A stretch of DNA of 64,000 nucleotides from a candidate division KSB1 bacterium (GTDB taxonomy: Bacteria > Zhuqueibacterota > Zhuqueibacteria > Zhuqueibacterales > Zhuqueibacteraceae). The notes under the pieces were generated by a model. It saw nothing but the letters and a program-made list of their open reading frames with translations, searched no databases and was not told where the DNA came from. The stretch lies in NCBI GenBank assembly GCA_034506175.1, contig JAPDQB010000011.1:62001-126000 (forward strand). Direction: 5' to 3'. Numbering within the stretch: position 1 is the first letter of the stretch; the number at the start of each line of letters is the position of its first letter. The translations under genes and the position numbers were made by a program. Of the stretch, positions 35,752 through 44,079 are shown in pieces.

Positions 35752-37085
35752 AAAAGAAACCCCTCGTCGCCATCATCGGCCGGCCCAATGTCGGCAAATC
35801 GACGCTGTTCAACCGCATCATTCGCAAGCGCGAGGCGATTGTGCACGAAACGCCCGGCGTGACGCGCGACCGCAATTACGCCGAGGCGGATTGGGCGGGC
35901 TACGAGTTCACGCTGATGGACACCGGCGGCTATTTTCCCGACAGCGGCAATCTCATCGATCAGGCCGTGCTGAAACAAGTCCATGATGCCATCGAAGAAG
36001 CGGACTGTTTGATTTTTGTGGTCGATGCGCAAACCGGCGTCACCGCCGTCGACGCCGAGATCGCGCAAATTTTGCGCCGCAGCGACAAACCTCTCGTGCT
36101 CGTCGTCAATAAGATCGATGACATGCAGCACGAACCGGCGTTGGCGGATTTTTATAATCTCGGACTCGGCGAGCCGCTGCCGGTTTCGGCGGCGAGCGGC
36201 CGGCAGGTCGGCGACTTTCTCGATCATCTCGTGGCGATGTTGCCGGCTTCGGCAAAACAAAAACCGCGCGATGATAAGATTGAGAAAGAAGAAACCGGTG
36301 CGTTGCAGCTTGCGGTTATCGGGCGGCCCAATGTCGGCAAATCGTCGTTTGTCAACGCCGTTCTCGGCCACGAGCAGGTGATCGTCACCGATATTCCCGG
36401 CACCACACGCGACGCCATCGACACGCGGCTGCGCTACAAAAATCAGGAGATGGTGTTGATTGACACCGCCGGCTTGCGCAAAACTTCGCGCGTGAAAGAG
36501 GCGATTGAATATTACAGCACACTGCGCACGAGAGAGAGCCTGCGCCGCTGCAACGTTGCGTTGGTGTTGTTCGATGCGCTGGAAAAAGCCGTTGATCAGG
36601 ATTTGCACATCATCAGCGCCGCCGCCAAATTGCACAAGGGCATCGTCATCGGCGTCAACAAATGGGATTTAGTGGAAAAAGACGCGGTGACGGCGAAGAA
36701 ATTTGAAAAAGAGCTGCGCGAAGCCTTGCGCATTTACAGCTACGTGCCCATACTCTTTATATCGGCGAAGACCAGGCAGCGCGTGTTCAAAATGCTCGAC
36801 GTCGCGCAAGCCGTCCATCGCCAGCGGCAAAAGCAATTGCGCACCGCCGAATTGAATGCGTTTTTGCAGGAGGCGGTGCAAAATTATCCGCCGCCGGCGA
36901 TGGACAAACGCGAAGTCAAAATCAACTACTGCACGCAAGTCAAGCATGCGCCGCCGGTGATCGCCTTTTTTTGCAATCACCCGGATGCCATCCGGCCGGG
37001 TTACCGGCAATATTTGGAAAACCGTTTCCGCGCCCGCTTCGGATTTGCCGGTGTTCCCTTGACCTTCAGCTTTCGGAGAAAATGA
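35748..37085 (+). CDS. der: Ribosome-associated GTPase Der (EngA)
   Basis: This 445-residue protein is the double-GTPase Der (EngA) needed for 50S subunit assembly. Two G domains are seen, each with GRPNVGKS (residues 9-16 and again near 190-200) and TPGVTRD or TTRDAID switch regions, then NKID and NKWD motifs. The C-terminal KH-like domain follows from about 360. The length fits the family. It overlaps the small membrane protein by four bases and precedes a secreted metalloprotease by only seven bases. Confidence in the name is high. Confidence 0.97.
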   Translation: MKKKPLVAIIGRPNVGKSTLFNRIIRKREAIVHETPGVTRDRNYAEADWAGYEFTLMDTGGYFPDSGNLIDQAVLKQVHDAIEEADCLIFVVDAQTGVTAVDAEIAQILRRSDKPLVLVVNKIDDMQHEPALADFYNLGLGEPLPVSAASGRQVGDFLDHLVAMLPASAKQKPRDDKIEKEETGALQLAVIGRPNVGKSSFVNAVLGHEQVIVTDIPGTTRDAIDTRLRYKNQEMVLIDTAGLRKTSRVKEAIEYYSTLRTRESLRRCNVALVLFDALEKAVDQDLHIISAAAKLHKGIVIGVNKWDLVEKDAVTAKKFEKELREALRIYSYVPILFISAKTRQRVFKMLDVAQAVHRQRQKQLRTAELNAFLQEAVQNYPPPAMDKREVKINYCTQVKHAPPVIAFFCNHPDAIRPGYRQYLENRFRARFGFAGVPLTFSFRRK

Positions 37086-37091
37086 ATCACC

Positions 37092-38744
37092 ATGCGTCGT
37101 TCATTCAGGTTTTTCATACTCATCTTTGCTGCGGCCGCCTTTGGCCAGACCCGTTCGCAAAATGAACAAGCTTTGCTGCAAAGCGTTGCGAATATTTCCG
37201 GCGATCCCCAACGGCGTGGCAAGTGCGGGCTTCCAACTTTTGCGGTGTTGCATCAAGCTGCGTCAAAACGCCCGGAGCTGGCGACGCTTTTTAAATCGGC
37301 TTTTCAACGCCCGCGGCTGCCGCTTTCGTATGCGACGCCGGATGGCCGGTTTCGCTTTCATTATACCGTCACCGGCAATGATGCGGTTAATCCCACTGCC
37401 ACGAAGTTGCCCGGCGTGCCGGATTATATTTACGAGGCGGTTTTGGCGGCGCAGAAAGCGCACAATCTTTTGGTCAACCAGCTCGGCTTCGATCCGCCAA
37501 TGAGTGACCGCGGCGTTGACGGCCCGGAATACGATTTTTACGTCATTGATGAGCCGGCGGATCGTTACGGCGAGACGGCGTGGGATTTTCTCGACGCCAG
37601 CGGACGCGCGCCGGCTTATTCGATTGTCGACAACGATTTCACCGGCTACAACACCACCGGCCTGGCGGCGCTGCGCGTGACCGTGGCGCACGAATATTTT
37701 CACGGGGTGCAACTGAATTACCGTTTTCGCAACGAGGATGTTTTTTTTCTGGAAATGTCGTCGGTGTGGTTTGAAGATTTCGCTTACGATGAAGTCAATG
37801 ATTATTATTTTTATTTGCGCGATTTTTTCAACAACCCCGATCGTCCGCTGCACGAAACCGACGGCTACGAAGCCGCCATCTGGCTGCATTATCTGGTCAA
37901 GCGCGGTCGTACCAGCCGCATCATGCTGGATCTGTGGAAAAACGTCAAGCTCGAACCAGCGATCCGGAGTTTTAAAACCGTTTTGGAGTCATCGCCCTAC
38001 GGCTTGCCGTTCTCACAGGCTTTCAGTGAATTTTACAACTGGTGTTATTTTACCGGCCCGCGCGCGGATTCGTCGCGCTATTTTGAAGAAGGCGACAAAT
38101 ACCCGCAAATCAAATTGAAGAAAACCGTCACCGCTTTGCGCGACACGACGATCAGCGACGGGCTGTCATCGGTTGCCGCAAATTTTTATCGCGTTATTCG
38201 CAATCCGCAGAGCATTCAAATGTTCCTGCAAACCGGCGAACCCAGCCGCTGGCTGGTCACGGCGATTTCGAAGAACAATTCCCGGCAATATGCTTTGCAA
38301 AGCGGCGGCGGCCTGACGCCGATCTTGGTGGCGGCGCCTTCACGCGCGGATACGGTCGTCATCGCCGTGGTCAATACCAGTCTGCCGGCGAGCAGCGGCC
38401 AGTCGGTTTTTTCCAATTACCAATTGCAGGTTACTTTGGCGAGCAAATTGGAGATCGCCAATTTGTTGGAAAAGCCGCGCCCGAATCCTTTTCGTGGCAA
38501 GGGCCTGCTCTTTTTTCCCTTTCGCCTCAGCCAACGGACAACGGTTGACGCCGCCATTTTGCGCGAAGACGGAAAAGTGCTGCGCAGTTTCAAACTGGGC
38601 GAGCTTGGCGCCGGCGTGTATGCGGATAAATTATTTTGGGATGGCCGTGACGCCGCCGGCAATCGTGTCGCCAGCGGCGTTTATTTCTGTCAGCTCATCG
38701 CCGGCGATTTTCAGGAGATCGCCAAGTTCGTCGTGATTAATTAA
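37092..38744 (+). CDS. Secreted MXAN_6640-type metalloprotease with sorting tail
   Basis: This 550-residue exported protein has a signal peptide (about residues 1-19, AFGQ), then a metalloprotease-like domain. The zinc motif is HEYFH (His200, Glu201, His204), and Glu221 or Glu228 is the candidate third ligand. The pattern of VAHEYFHGVQLNY and SSVWFEDFAYDEVNDY matches the MXAN_6640 family. The C-terminus (about 455-550) is a FlgD-like Ig domain with WDGRDAAGNRVASGVYF, the same sorting module as in the propeller protein, so both may leave through a type IX-like route. It starts seven bases after der. Confidence 0.85.
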   Translation: MRRSFRFFILIFAAAAFGQTRSQNEQALLQSVANISGDPQRRGKCGLPTFAVLHQAASKRPELATLFKSAFQRPRLPLSYATPDGRFRFHYTVTGNDAVNPTATKLPGVPDYIYEAVLAAQKAHNLLVNQLGFDPPMSDRGVDGPEYDFYVIDEPADRYGETAWDFLDASGRAPAYSIVDNDFTGYNTTGLAALRVTVAHEYFHGVQLNYRFRNEDVFFLEMSSVWFEDFAYDEVNDYYFYLRDFFNNPDRPLHETDGYEAAIWLHYLVKRGRTSRIMLDLWKNVKLEPAIRSFKTVLESSPYGLPFSQAFSEFYNWCYFTGPRADSSRYFEEGDKYPQIKLKKTVTALRDTTISDGLSSVAANFYRVIRNPQSIQMFLQTGEPSRWLVTAISKNNSRQYALQSGGGLTPILVAAPSRADTVVIAVVNTSLPASSGQSVFSNYQLQVTLASKLEIANLLEKPRPNPFRGKGLLFFPFRLSQRTTVDAAILREDGKVLRSFKLGELGAGVYADKLFWDGRDAAGNRVASGVYFCQLIAGDFQEIAKFVVIN

Positions 38745-38880
38745 GCCGCGGCATAATACAACTGGGAAAAAAATTCCAACGTTTGTATGAATTTAGCCAA
38801 CTGAGACGGAGTGCGACGATTTATCATTGCAAAACTGAAGTCCGGGTTCAAGCGGCTAAACTTTTACCAACTTTTTAGAG

Positions 38881-38937
38881 GGGATAACCAGGATGGACAG
38901 GATTAAAATTCAATCCAGTTGATCCTGTTATCCTGTC
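38881..38937. repeat. ATCCTG-type dispersed intergenic repeat
   Basis: GATAACCAGGATGGACAGGATT is followed by AATCC and GATCCTGTTATCCTGTC, an imperfect inverted repeat. Sequences of this type are dispersed in many environmental genomes. It lies in the 276-base gap between the metalloprotease and sppA genes, which otherwise holds no gene. Confidence 0.5.
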
Positions 38938-38963
38938 AAACATTTGTTGCCCAAGTCGGGGTG

Positions 38964-38992
38964 TTGACTTTTAAGGGATTTTTGTTTATCAT
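38964..38992 (+). promoter_or_regulatory. Promoter of sppA
   Basis: TTGACT (38964-38969) and TATCAT (38987-38992) are 17 bases apart, 29 bases before the sppA ATG at 39022. Confidence 0.6.
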
Positions 38993-39021
38993 TCAATTGG
39001 TTCAAAATTCGAGGAATTGTC

Positions 39022-39918
39022 ATGGCTCGTGGGAGAGATTGGTTTTTGGGATTGCTGTTGGCCGCCGCGCTGGGCGTTTTTATTTTTTTCATCTTTTCGC
39101 TGTTGTTCGGCGTTTCGGATGATGGCTACGCCCGTAGAGGATTCTCTTTGCATACCGGCAAACGCATCGGCGTCGTTGAAATCGAAGGCATTATTCTTGA
39201 CAGCAAGAATGCGGTCGAGCAGCTCGAACGCTTTCAAGAAGACGGCTCGATCAGTGCGGTGATCCTGCGCATCGACAGTCCCGGCGGCGGCGTCGCGGCG
39301 AGCCAGGAGATTTACGAAGCGGCCAAGCGTGTTCGCCAAAGCGGCAAGTTCGTCATTGCCTCGATGGGTTCGGTCGCGGCATCGGGCGGCTATTATATTG
39401 CATGCGCCGCCGAAACCATCATGGCCAATCCCGGCACCACCACCGGCAGCATCGGCGTGATTTCGGAGCTGATCAACATGACGGAATTGCTGAATAAAAT
39501 CGGCATTCGTTTTGACGTGATCAAAAGCGGAAAGTATAAAGACAGCGGCTCGCCGTTCCGCCCGATGAATGAGGAAGATCGCAAATATTTCCAAAGCTAT
39601 GTCGATGACGCTTACGAACAATTCGTCGGCGTGGTGGCGGCGGCGCGGCGGATGGAAAAGGCCGAAGTTTTGAAACACGCCGACGGCCGTGTTTTCACCG
39701 GCCAGCAGGCGTTGGCGCTCGGCTTGATCGACCGGCTTGGCACTTATCAAGACGCCATCGCGCTCGCAGCGGAAGTGACCGGCATCGAGGGCCGGCCGCG
39801 CGTGGTGACGCCACGTAAGCGCCGGGTGACCATTTGGGATATTATTTTCGGCGACATCGAAGAGCATTTGATCCGCCTGCAGACGCTGCCGGTTTTGCGC
39901 TATCAATGGGTTTTGTGA
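39022..39918 (+). CDS. sppA: Signal peptide peptidase SppA (S49)
   Basis: This 298-residue membrane serine protease degrades cleaved signal peptides. It has one N-terminal anchor (residues 8-31). The nucleophile is Ser121 in SVAASGGYYIA and the general base is probably Lys173 in KSGKYKDSGSP. DSPGGG near 85-90 is the usual substrate-site loop. The size is that of the short, single-domain form. GAGGAA precedes the ATG. It has its own promoter and is followed by an FmdB-type gene 65 bases later. Confidence 0.93.
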   Translation: MARGRDWFLGLLLAAALGVFIFFIFSLLFGVSDDGYARRGFSLHTGKRIGVVEIEGIILDSKNAVEQLERFQEDGSISAVILRIDSPGGGVAASQEIYEAAKRVRQSGKFVIASMGSVAASGGYYIACAAETIMANPGTTTGSIGVISELINMTELLNKIGIRFDVIKSGKYKDSGSPFRPMNEEDRKYFQSYVDDAYEQFVGVVAAARRMEKAEVLKHADGRVFTGQQALALGLIDRLGTYQDAIALAAEVTGIEGRPRVVTPRKRRVTIWDIIFGDIEEHLIRLQTLPVLRYQWVL

Positions 39919-39983
39919 AAGGCAGTTGGCCGGTTCGCCATCTGGCGGTTAATAACGAAGATAAATTTTAATCCGGAGTTCGT

Positions 39984-40214
39984 ATGCCAATTTATGAATA
40001 TTATTGTCAGTCGTGTGAAAAACGTTTTGAAGAATTGGTCTTCGAAACCAAACCCGCGGTTGTTCATTGTCCGGAATGCGGCACGCAAGAAGTCAACCGG
40101 TTGCTCTCATTGTTTGCAACGGGATTAAATGCCAGTAACGCGGCTCAACAGGGTGGAGAAACAAGCGTTGCCGGCGGCTGCGGTTGCGGCTCCTGTTCTT
40201 GCGGCCACGGCTGA
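39984..40214 (+). CDS. FmdB-family zinc ribbon protein with Cys/Gly tail
   Basis: This 76-residue protein starts MPIYEYYCQSC and has two CxxC pairs (Cys8/Cys11 and Cys29/Cys32) that make the FmdB-type zinc ribbon. The tail GGCGCGSCSCGHG adds four more Cys and a His, a common extra in this family that may bind a second metal. Members are named for a regulator of formamidase, but their role is unknown in most bacteria. CCGGAG precedes the ATG. Confidence 0.88.
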   Translation: MPIYEYYCQSCEKRFEELVFETKPAVVHCPECGTQEVNRLLSLFATGLNASNAAQQGGETSVAGGCGCGSCSCGHG

Positions 40215-40235
40215 TCAATCCGAAAAACGAATTTA

Positions 40236-40333
40236 GGGGGTGAGATAAAATAACTTACCCATTTTAATTGCATAAGCCGCTGTATTTATGACCCAGTGGG
40301 ATTCAAAATGTCCCAATTATTAAATCTCACCCC
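40236..40333. repeat. MITE-like 98-base element with 10-base inverted ends, upstream of HU
   Basis: GGGGTGAGAT near 40237 and its exact reverse complement ATCTCACCCC at 40324-40333 bound a segment with an inner imperfect palindrome (GGTGAG...CTTACC). It ends 40 bases before the HU start. No target duplication could be identified. It could be a small non-autonomous mobile element or a control region. Confidence 0.4.
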
Positions 40334-40372
40334 TCAACCGGCTACCGGACTAACCTTTCCAAGGAGGGTCAA

Positions 40373-40699
40373 GTGAGTGGAAACAAAATTATTACGAAAA
40401 CGCAGATTGTCGATATCGTTGCCGAGGGCACGGGCTTGACCAAAGTCGAAACCACCGCCGTGCTCGATGGCTTTCTGGCGACCATCAAATGGGCGGTGAG
40501 CAATGAGACGCGGGTGAATTTGCGCGGTTTCGGCAGTTTCAATCCTGTCCAACGCAAATCACGTATCACGCGCAATCCCCGCACCGGCGAAAAGATCACC
40601 GTTCCCGCCTACCGCGCCGTGACCTTCCGTCCCGCCAAAGAGTTGCGTGAAGGCGTCAAGCAAGGCCTGGCGCAGCCAGTTGAAGCGGCGGCATCCTAA
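40373..40699 (+). CDS. HU-family DNA-binding protein
   Basis: This 108-residue protein is an HU/IHF-type histone-like protein. It has the N-terminal helical dimerisation part (TKTQIVDIVAEGTGLTK), the RGFGSFNPVQRKSRITRNPR arm region with the conserved Arg-rich loop, and VTFRPAKELREGV at the C-terminus. It starts with GTG, preceded by AAGGAGG. A second, longer HU paralog is at 58036. It condenses and bends DNA as a dimer. Confidence 0.93.
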   Translation: MSGNKIITKTQIVDIVAEGTGLTKVETTAVLDGFLATIKWAVSNETRVNLRGFGSFNPVQRKSRITRNPRTGEKITVPAYRAVTFRPAKELREGVKQGLAQPVEAAAS

Positions 40700-40717
40700 A
40701 GGTTTTTAGCCAAAAAT

Positions 40718-41164
40718 ATGCCAACTCCAAAACCATATCCCGAACAAGAGGCGTCGCCGGCAAATCAACCTGACAAAATTGCCGAAGCGGTGTCTCCTTA
40801 CATCACACGCTCTGAAACGGAGCGCGCAACACTCCATCGCAAACCCCGACTGCGCTACATTGCCGGTTTGCCGGCTTCCGATGAGGTGTGGCGTTTCGCG
40901 CAGGAAAATGCGCTTGTGCCGCATGTCGAAACCGCCGTGCGTTTGGCGCGGGAAACGTTCAAGGAAATACGAGAAATAAAACTGACTTACTCTCCTGATC
41001 CGGAAATTCCGCATTGGGAGACGATAGCATTAGATATTTACGTTTCGGGTACAATTGACGAATTGTTGGAAACGGATGCGAAGTATAGGCGCGCTTTTAC
41101 AACGACCATCCCTGATGCAAAGCAGTTTAATATTTGCACGCTTTTGCATGTCGTTGATAAGTGA
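40718..41164 (+). CDS. Hypothetical protein paired with a HEPN-domain gene
   Basis: This 148-residue soluble protein has no family I recognise. The N-terminal 30 residues are proline-rich and polar. The rest mixes helices (AVRLARETFKEIREIKL) and a beta-like C-terminal part (HWETIALDIYVSG, ICTLLHVV). It starts 19 bases after HU and ends 25 bases before the HEPN gene, so it is likely the first gene of a two-gene unit. By position it could be the antitoxin of a HEPN toxin, but nothing in its sequence proves it. Confidence 0.55.
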   Translation: MPTPKPYPEQEASPANQPDKIAEAVSPYITRSETERATLHRKPRLRYIAGLPASDEVWRFAQENALVPHVETAVRLARETFKEIREIKLTYSPDPEIPHWETIALDIYVSGTIDELLETDAKYRRAFTTTIPDAKQFNICTLLHVVDK

Positions 41165-41189
41165 ATTTAAGTTTTGGTTGGCCTTATTT

Positions 41190-41621
41190 ATGGAAGGTAA
41201 AGAGTTTTTGATCGTTGCTCAGAAGCTGGTTCAAATGCGCAGTGAAGCAGCGATTCGTTCGGCTGTTAGTCGTGCTTATTATTCCGCTTTTATTACAGGA
41301 CGAAAACTGCTATTCGAATTAGGTTTTTCCTTGCAGATTGATGCTTCCGCGCATGAGCAAGTTTATCGTCTCTTGCATAATGCCGGTATTCCAATCATCA
41401 AAGACATTGCCGCGTCTCTAAAAAATTTGCGCCTCCGGCGTGTACAGGCTGATTATGAAATGGCGAATCGTGATTTTCAATCGCATTTGGAAGGTGAAGT
41501 AAATATCGCCCACGCTAAGCTCATCATCGCCCAATTGGAAAGTTGCTACCAACAACCACTCCACAATCGACTCAAAGCCGGCATTCAAGAATACAAACGC
41601 AAAATCAAACTGCATTCATAA
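41190..41621 (+). CDS. HEPN-domain protein
   Basis: The start chosen is the ATG at 41190 (143 residues); the frame continues upstream through the preceding gene in another frame. The core pattern RSAVSRAYYSAFITGRKLL is the N-terminal HEPN helix, and LRLRRVQADYEM is the usual downstream signature. RDFQSH (Arg94 to His99) fits the R-x4-H motif of HEPN ribonucleases. HEPN proteins often form toxin-antitoxin pairs with nucleotidyltransferases; no such gene is present, and the partner is the unknown protein just upstream. Activity is unproven. Confidence 0.65.
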   Translation: MEGKEFLIVAQKLVQMRSEAAIRSAVSRAYYSAFITGRKLLFELGFSLQIDASAHEQVYRLLHNAGIPIIKDIAASLKNLRLRRVQADYEMANRDFQSHLEGEVNIAHAKLIIAQLESCYQQPLHNRLKAGIQEYKRKIKLHS

Positions 41622-41651
41622 AAAAACCAACCGCAAAGGAGGTGAAAGCTC

Positions 41652-41747
41652 TTGCCCAGTGGTAAAAAGCGTAAACGGCATAAAATGGCCACGCACAAAC
41701 GCAAAAAACGTCTGAGAAGAAACCGCCATAAAAAGAAACTCAGATGA
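41652..41747 (+). CDS. AURKAIP1/COX24-like basic mini-protein (31 residues)
   Basis: The protein is MPSGKKRKRHKMATHKR followed by KKRLRRNRHKKKLR, extremely basic, and matches the AURKAIP1/COX24 family, related to mitochondrial mS38 and to bacterial bS22, small ribosomal-subunit proteins. It starts with TTG and has a perfect AAGGAGGTGA nine bases upstream, the strongest ribosome binding site in the window. A stable hairpin follows. The role in bacteria of this group is likely on the small ribosomal subunit, by homology. Confidence 0.85.
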   Translation: MPSGKKRKRHKMATHKRKKRLRRNRHKKKLR

Positions 41748-41756
41748 GTTTGGCTT

Positions 41757-41795
41757 CATCCCGCCTTTCCATGTTTTCATGGAAAGGGCGGGATG
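41757..41795 (+). terminator. Strong hairpin after the COX24-like gene
   Basis: CATCCCGCCTTTCCATG (41757-41773) pairs with CATGGAAAGGGCGGGATG (41778-41795), with one bulged base and a four-base loop. A run of six T lies 13 bases further on, so it may end transcription or protect the short mRNA. Confidence 0.55.
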
Positions 41796-41832
41796 AACGT
41801 GAAAGGATTTTTTACCTCGGTGTGATGGTTTG

Positions 41833-44079
41833 ATGTCCACAGATGAGCCTCTCACAATTCTTTTGATCGACGACGATGCCACGCTGCACGAGCTGGCGCG
41901 CGCCCATCTGCGAAAAGCCGGTTACCGGCTGCTCTCGGCGTATGACGGCGCTTCCGGCCTCGAGATGATTCGCCAAGAAAAGCCGGCGTTGGTCCTGCTC
42001 GATTTCAAATTGCCGGAAATGGATGGCGAGAGGGTTTTTCACGCGCTCACCACCGATCCGCTTTATGAGGCGGTGCGCCAGACCCCCGTCATTCTGATCA
42101 CCGGACATGGGGCGGATGAAAATTTGAAGAAAAAAATGATCGAGCGTGGCGTGAGCGCGTTTTTGCACAAGCCTTTTGGCTGGCTCGAGCTGGCCAACGT
42201 CATTGAAAATCTTTTTATCATCCGCGACGTTCGCCGGCGCAACCTGCAACTGCGCGCCGAAGTTGAAGCCACACGCGACTATTTGGCGCTCATCCTGCAC
42301 AATGCGCCCATCGGCATTTTCTCGACGGATGCGCAGGGCAATATCCGCAAAGCCAATCCGATGCTCGGCCACTTGCTGGGATTGGCGCCGGAGGCGATCA
42401 TTGGCAGCAGCGTTTTTGAAAAAGAAGGCTTGCGCGAAACTTTCTTGCGCACCGCGGTGGCGCGTGTCAACACCGGCCAGCAACCCTGGAAAGTTCGAGG
42501 GTTCAATTTTAACAAGCCCGATGGACAGATCGCGGTGCTCAACATTCACGCCGTGCCTTTGTGGCAATCGTCGCCGAAAGTCGACAGCCCGGAAGTTTCG
42601 ACCGGCCGCGAGGTTTTTGCGGGCGTGCTCGGCATCGTCGAGGATGTGACGGAGAGCCAGAAGCATGATTATCAGCTTCGCATGCTCACCACCATCGGTC
42701 TGGCGCTGCAGGGTGCGATCAACCTCGACGAGTTGTTGCATTTGATTTTGACCGGCCTCACCGCCGGCCCGGCGCTTGGCTTCAATCGTGCGATGATTTT
42801 TTTGCCCGACGACACCGGGTTTTATCTCGTCGGGCGCATGGGCGTCGGCCCGGCCGACGGCGAGGAAGCGCGCCGCATCTGGGAAAAGTTGAAAGAAGAG
42901 CACATTTCGCTGGAGGATTTCCTGACTAAATACGGCAAGCGCCGCCCCGAGCCGGATAATGTTTTTAACAACCGCGTGCGGGCGCAAAAACTTTTGCTGA
43001 CGGCGGAAGATTCGGATTTTATCGCCACCATTCGCCGCAAACGGCCTTATCGCCGTCTGCCTCATCAACCGGTTTGTGCGAGCTGCCAAAAATTTTTTGA
43101 AACCTTGTCGTTGGAAGAATTCATCGCCGTGCCGCTGGTGGCGAAAGACCGGCTTGTCGGCATGATCATCGCCGATCATCTTTACAGCAAGCGGAAAATC
43201 GATGATGATGAGATCAAGACGCTGGAAATTTTTGCCAGCCAGGCGGCTCAAGCCATCGAGCGCGCCGATGCCAATCGCCGGTTGGAGCAGGAGAAAAACA
43301 AGCTCGAAGCGGCTTACAAAGAGCTGCAAACCACGCACGAGCGCCTGGTGCACGCCGAACGACTGGCCGCGATCGGCAACATGGCGGGACACGTTGCGCA
43401 CGAAATTCGCAACCCTCTGGTCGCCATCGGCGGATTTGCCCGCACCTTGCGGCGCCTGGCCAAAGACAATGCCGCCATTCTCAACGTGGCCGAAATCATC
43501 GCCGAAGAAGTCATGCGGCTGGAAAAGATTCTTGCCAATGTCTTACTCTTTACCAAATATCCGAAACCGTCTTTTCAACTGACGGATCTGAATCCCATCG
43601 TTGACGAAGCCTGCAACTTGCTGCAAGCCGAAGCGCAACAGCGGCATGTCAAACTCGTCAAAACACTGGCCGCTGATTTGCCGAAACTCCTGCTCGATCC
43701 GGTCCAAATCAATCAAGTGCTCGTCAATCTGATGCGCAACGGCATCCAATCCATAGCCGAGGCCGGCGTCGTCGAAGTCTCGACACAGTTTGCCGAACCC
43801 AACGAAGTTTTGCTGGTCGTCAACGATACCGGTAGCGGCATCGCGCCCAACGTTCTGGAAAACCTTTTCAATCCATTTTTTACCACCAAGCCCGACGGCA
43901 CCGGCCTCGGGCTGGCCATCTGCCAACACATTGTCAACGATCATGGCGGCCGCATTGCGGTCGAGTCGCAAGTCGGATATGGAACGACTTTCTCGATCTC
44001 TCTGCCGCTGCCGCGTCATTCTAATTTACCGGTTAATGGGCTGCTCAACACTTCTTCAATTAAGGAAACCGTCGCGTGA
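41833..44079 (+). CDS. Hybrid sensor kinase: REC-PAS-GAF-HisKA-HATPase
   Basis: This 748-residue soluble kinase begins with a receiver domain (Asp57 in LLDFKLPEMDG, Lys113 in HKPFG), then PAS (about 145-270), a GAF domain (about 280-475), HisKA with His523 in AGHVAHEIRNPL and an ATPase domain with NDTGSGI. Within the GAF is an insertion with CASC (Cys415, Cys418), which could bind metal or sense redox. The receiver at the N-terminus makes it a candidate downstream element of a phosphorelay. The ATG at 41833 is used; the TTG just before it is the same frame. It overlaps the next gene by four bases. Confidence 0.92.
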   Translation: MSTDEPLTILLIDDDATLHELARAHLRKAGYRLLSAYDGASGLEMIRQEKPALVLLDFKLPEMDGERVFHALTTDPLYEAVRQTPVILITGHGADENLKKKMIERGVSAFLHKPFGWLELANVIENLFIIRDVRRRNLQLRAEVEATRDYLALILHNAPIGIFSTDAQGNIRKANPMLGHLLGLAPEAIIGSSVFEKEGLRETFLRTAVARVNTGQQPWKVRGFNFNKPDGQIAVLNIHAVPLWQSSPKVDSPEVSTGREVFAGVLGIVEDVTESQKHDYQLRMLTTIGLALQGAINLDELLHLILTGLTAGPALGFNRAMIFLPDDTGFYLVGRMGVGPADGEEARRIWEKLKEEHISLEDFLTKYGKRRPEPDNVFNNRVRAQKLLLTAEDSDFIATIRRKRPYRRLPHQPVCASCQKFFETLSLEEFIAVPLVAKDRLVGMIIADHLYSKRKIDDDEIKTLEIFASQAAQAIERADANRRLEQEKNKLEAAYKELQTTHERLVHAERLAAIGNMAGHVAHEIRNPLVAIGGFARTLRRLAKDNAAILNVAEIIAEEVMRLEKILANVLLFTKYPKPSFQLTDLNPIVDEACNLLQAEAQQRHVKLVKTLAADLPKLLLDPVQINQVLVNLMRNGIQSIAEAGVVEVSTQFAEPNEVLLVVNDTGSGIAPNVLENLFNPFFTTKPDGTGLGLAICQHIVNDHGGRIAVESQVGYGTTFSISLPLPRHSNLPVNGLLNTSSIKETVA

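Noticed and set aside
41812-43401. 529-codon minus-strand frame opposite the REC-PAS-GAF kinase
   Set aside because: Shadow of a high-GC third-position gene; no domain and no ribosome binding site.
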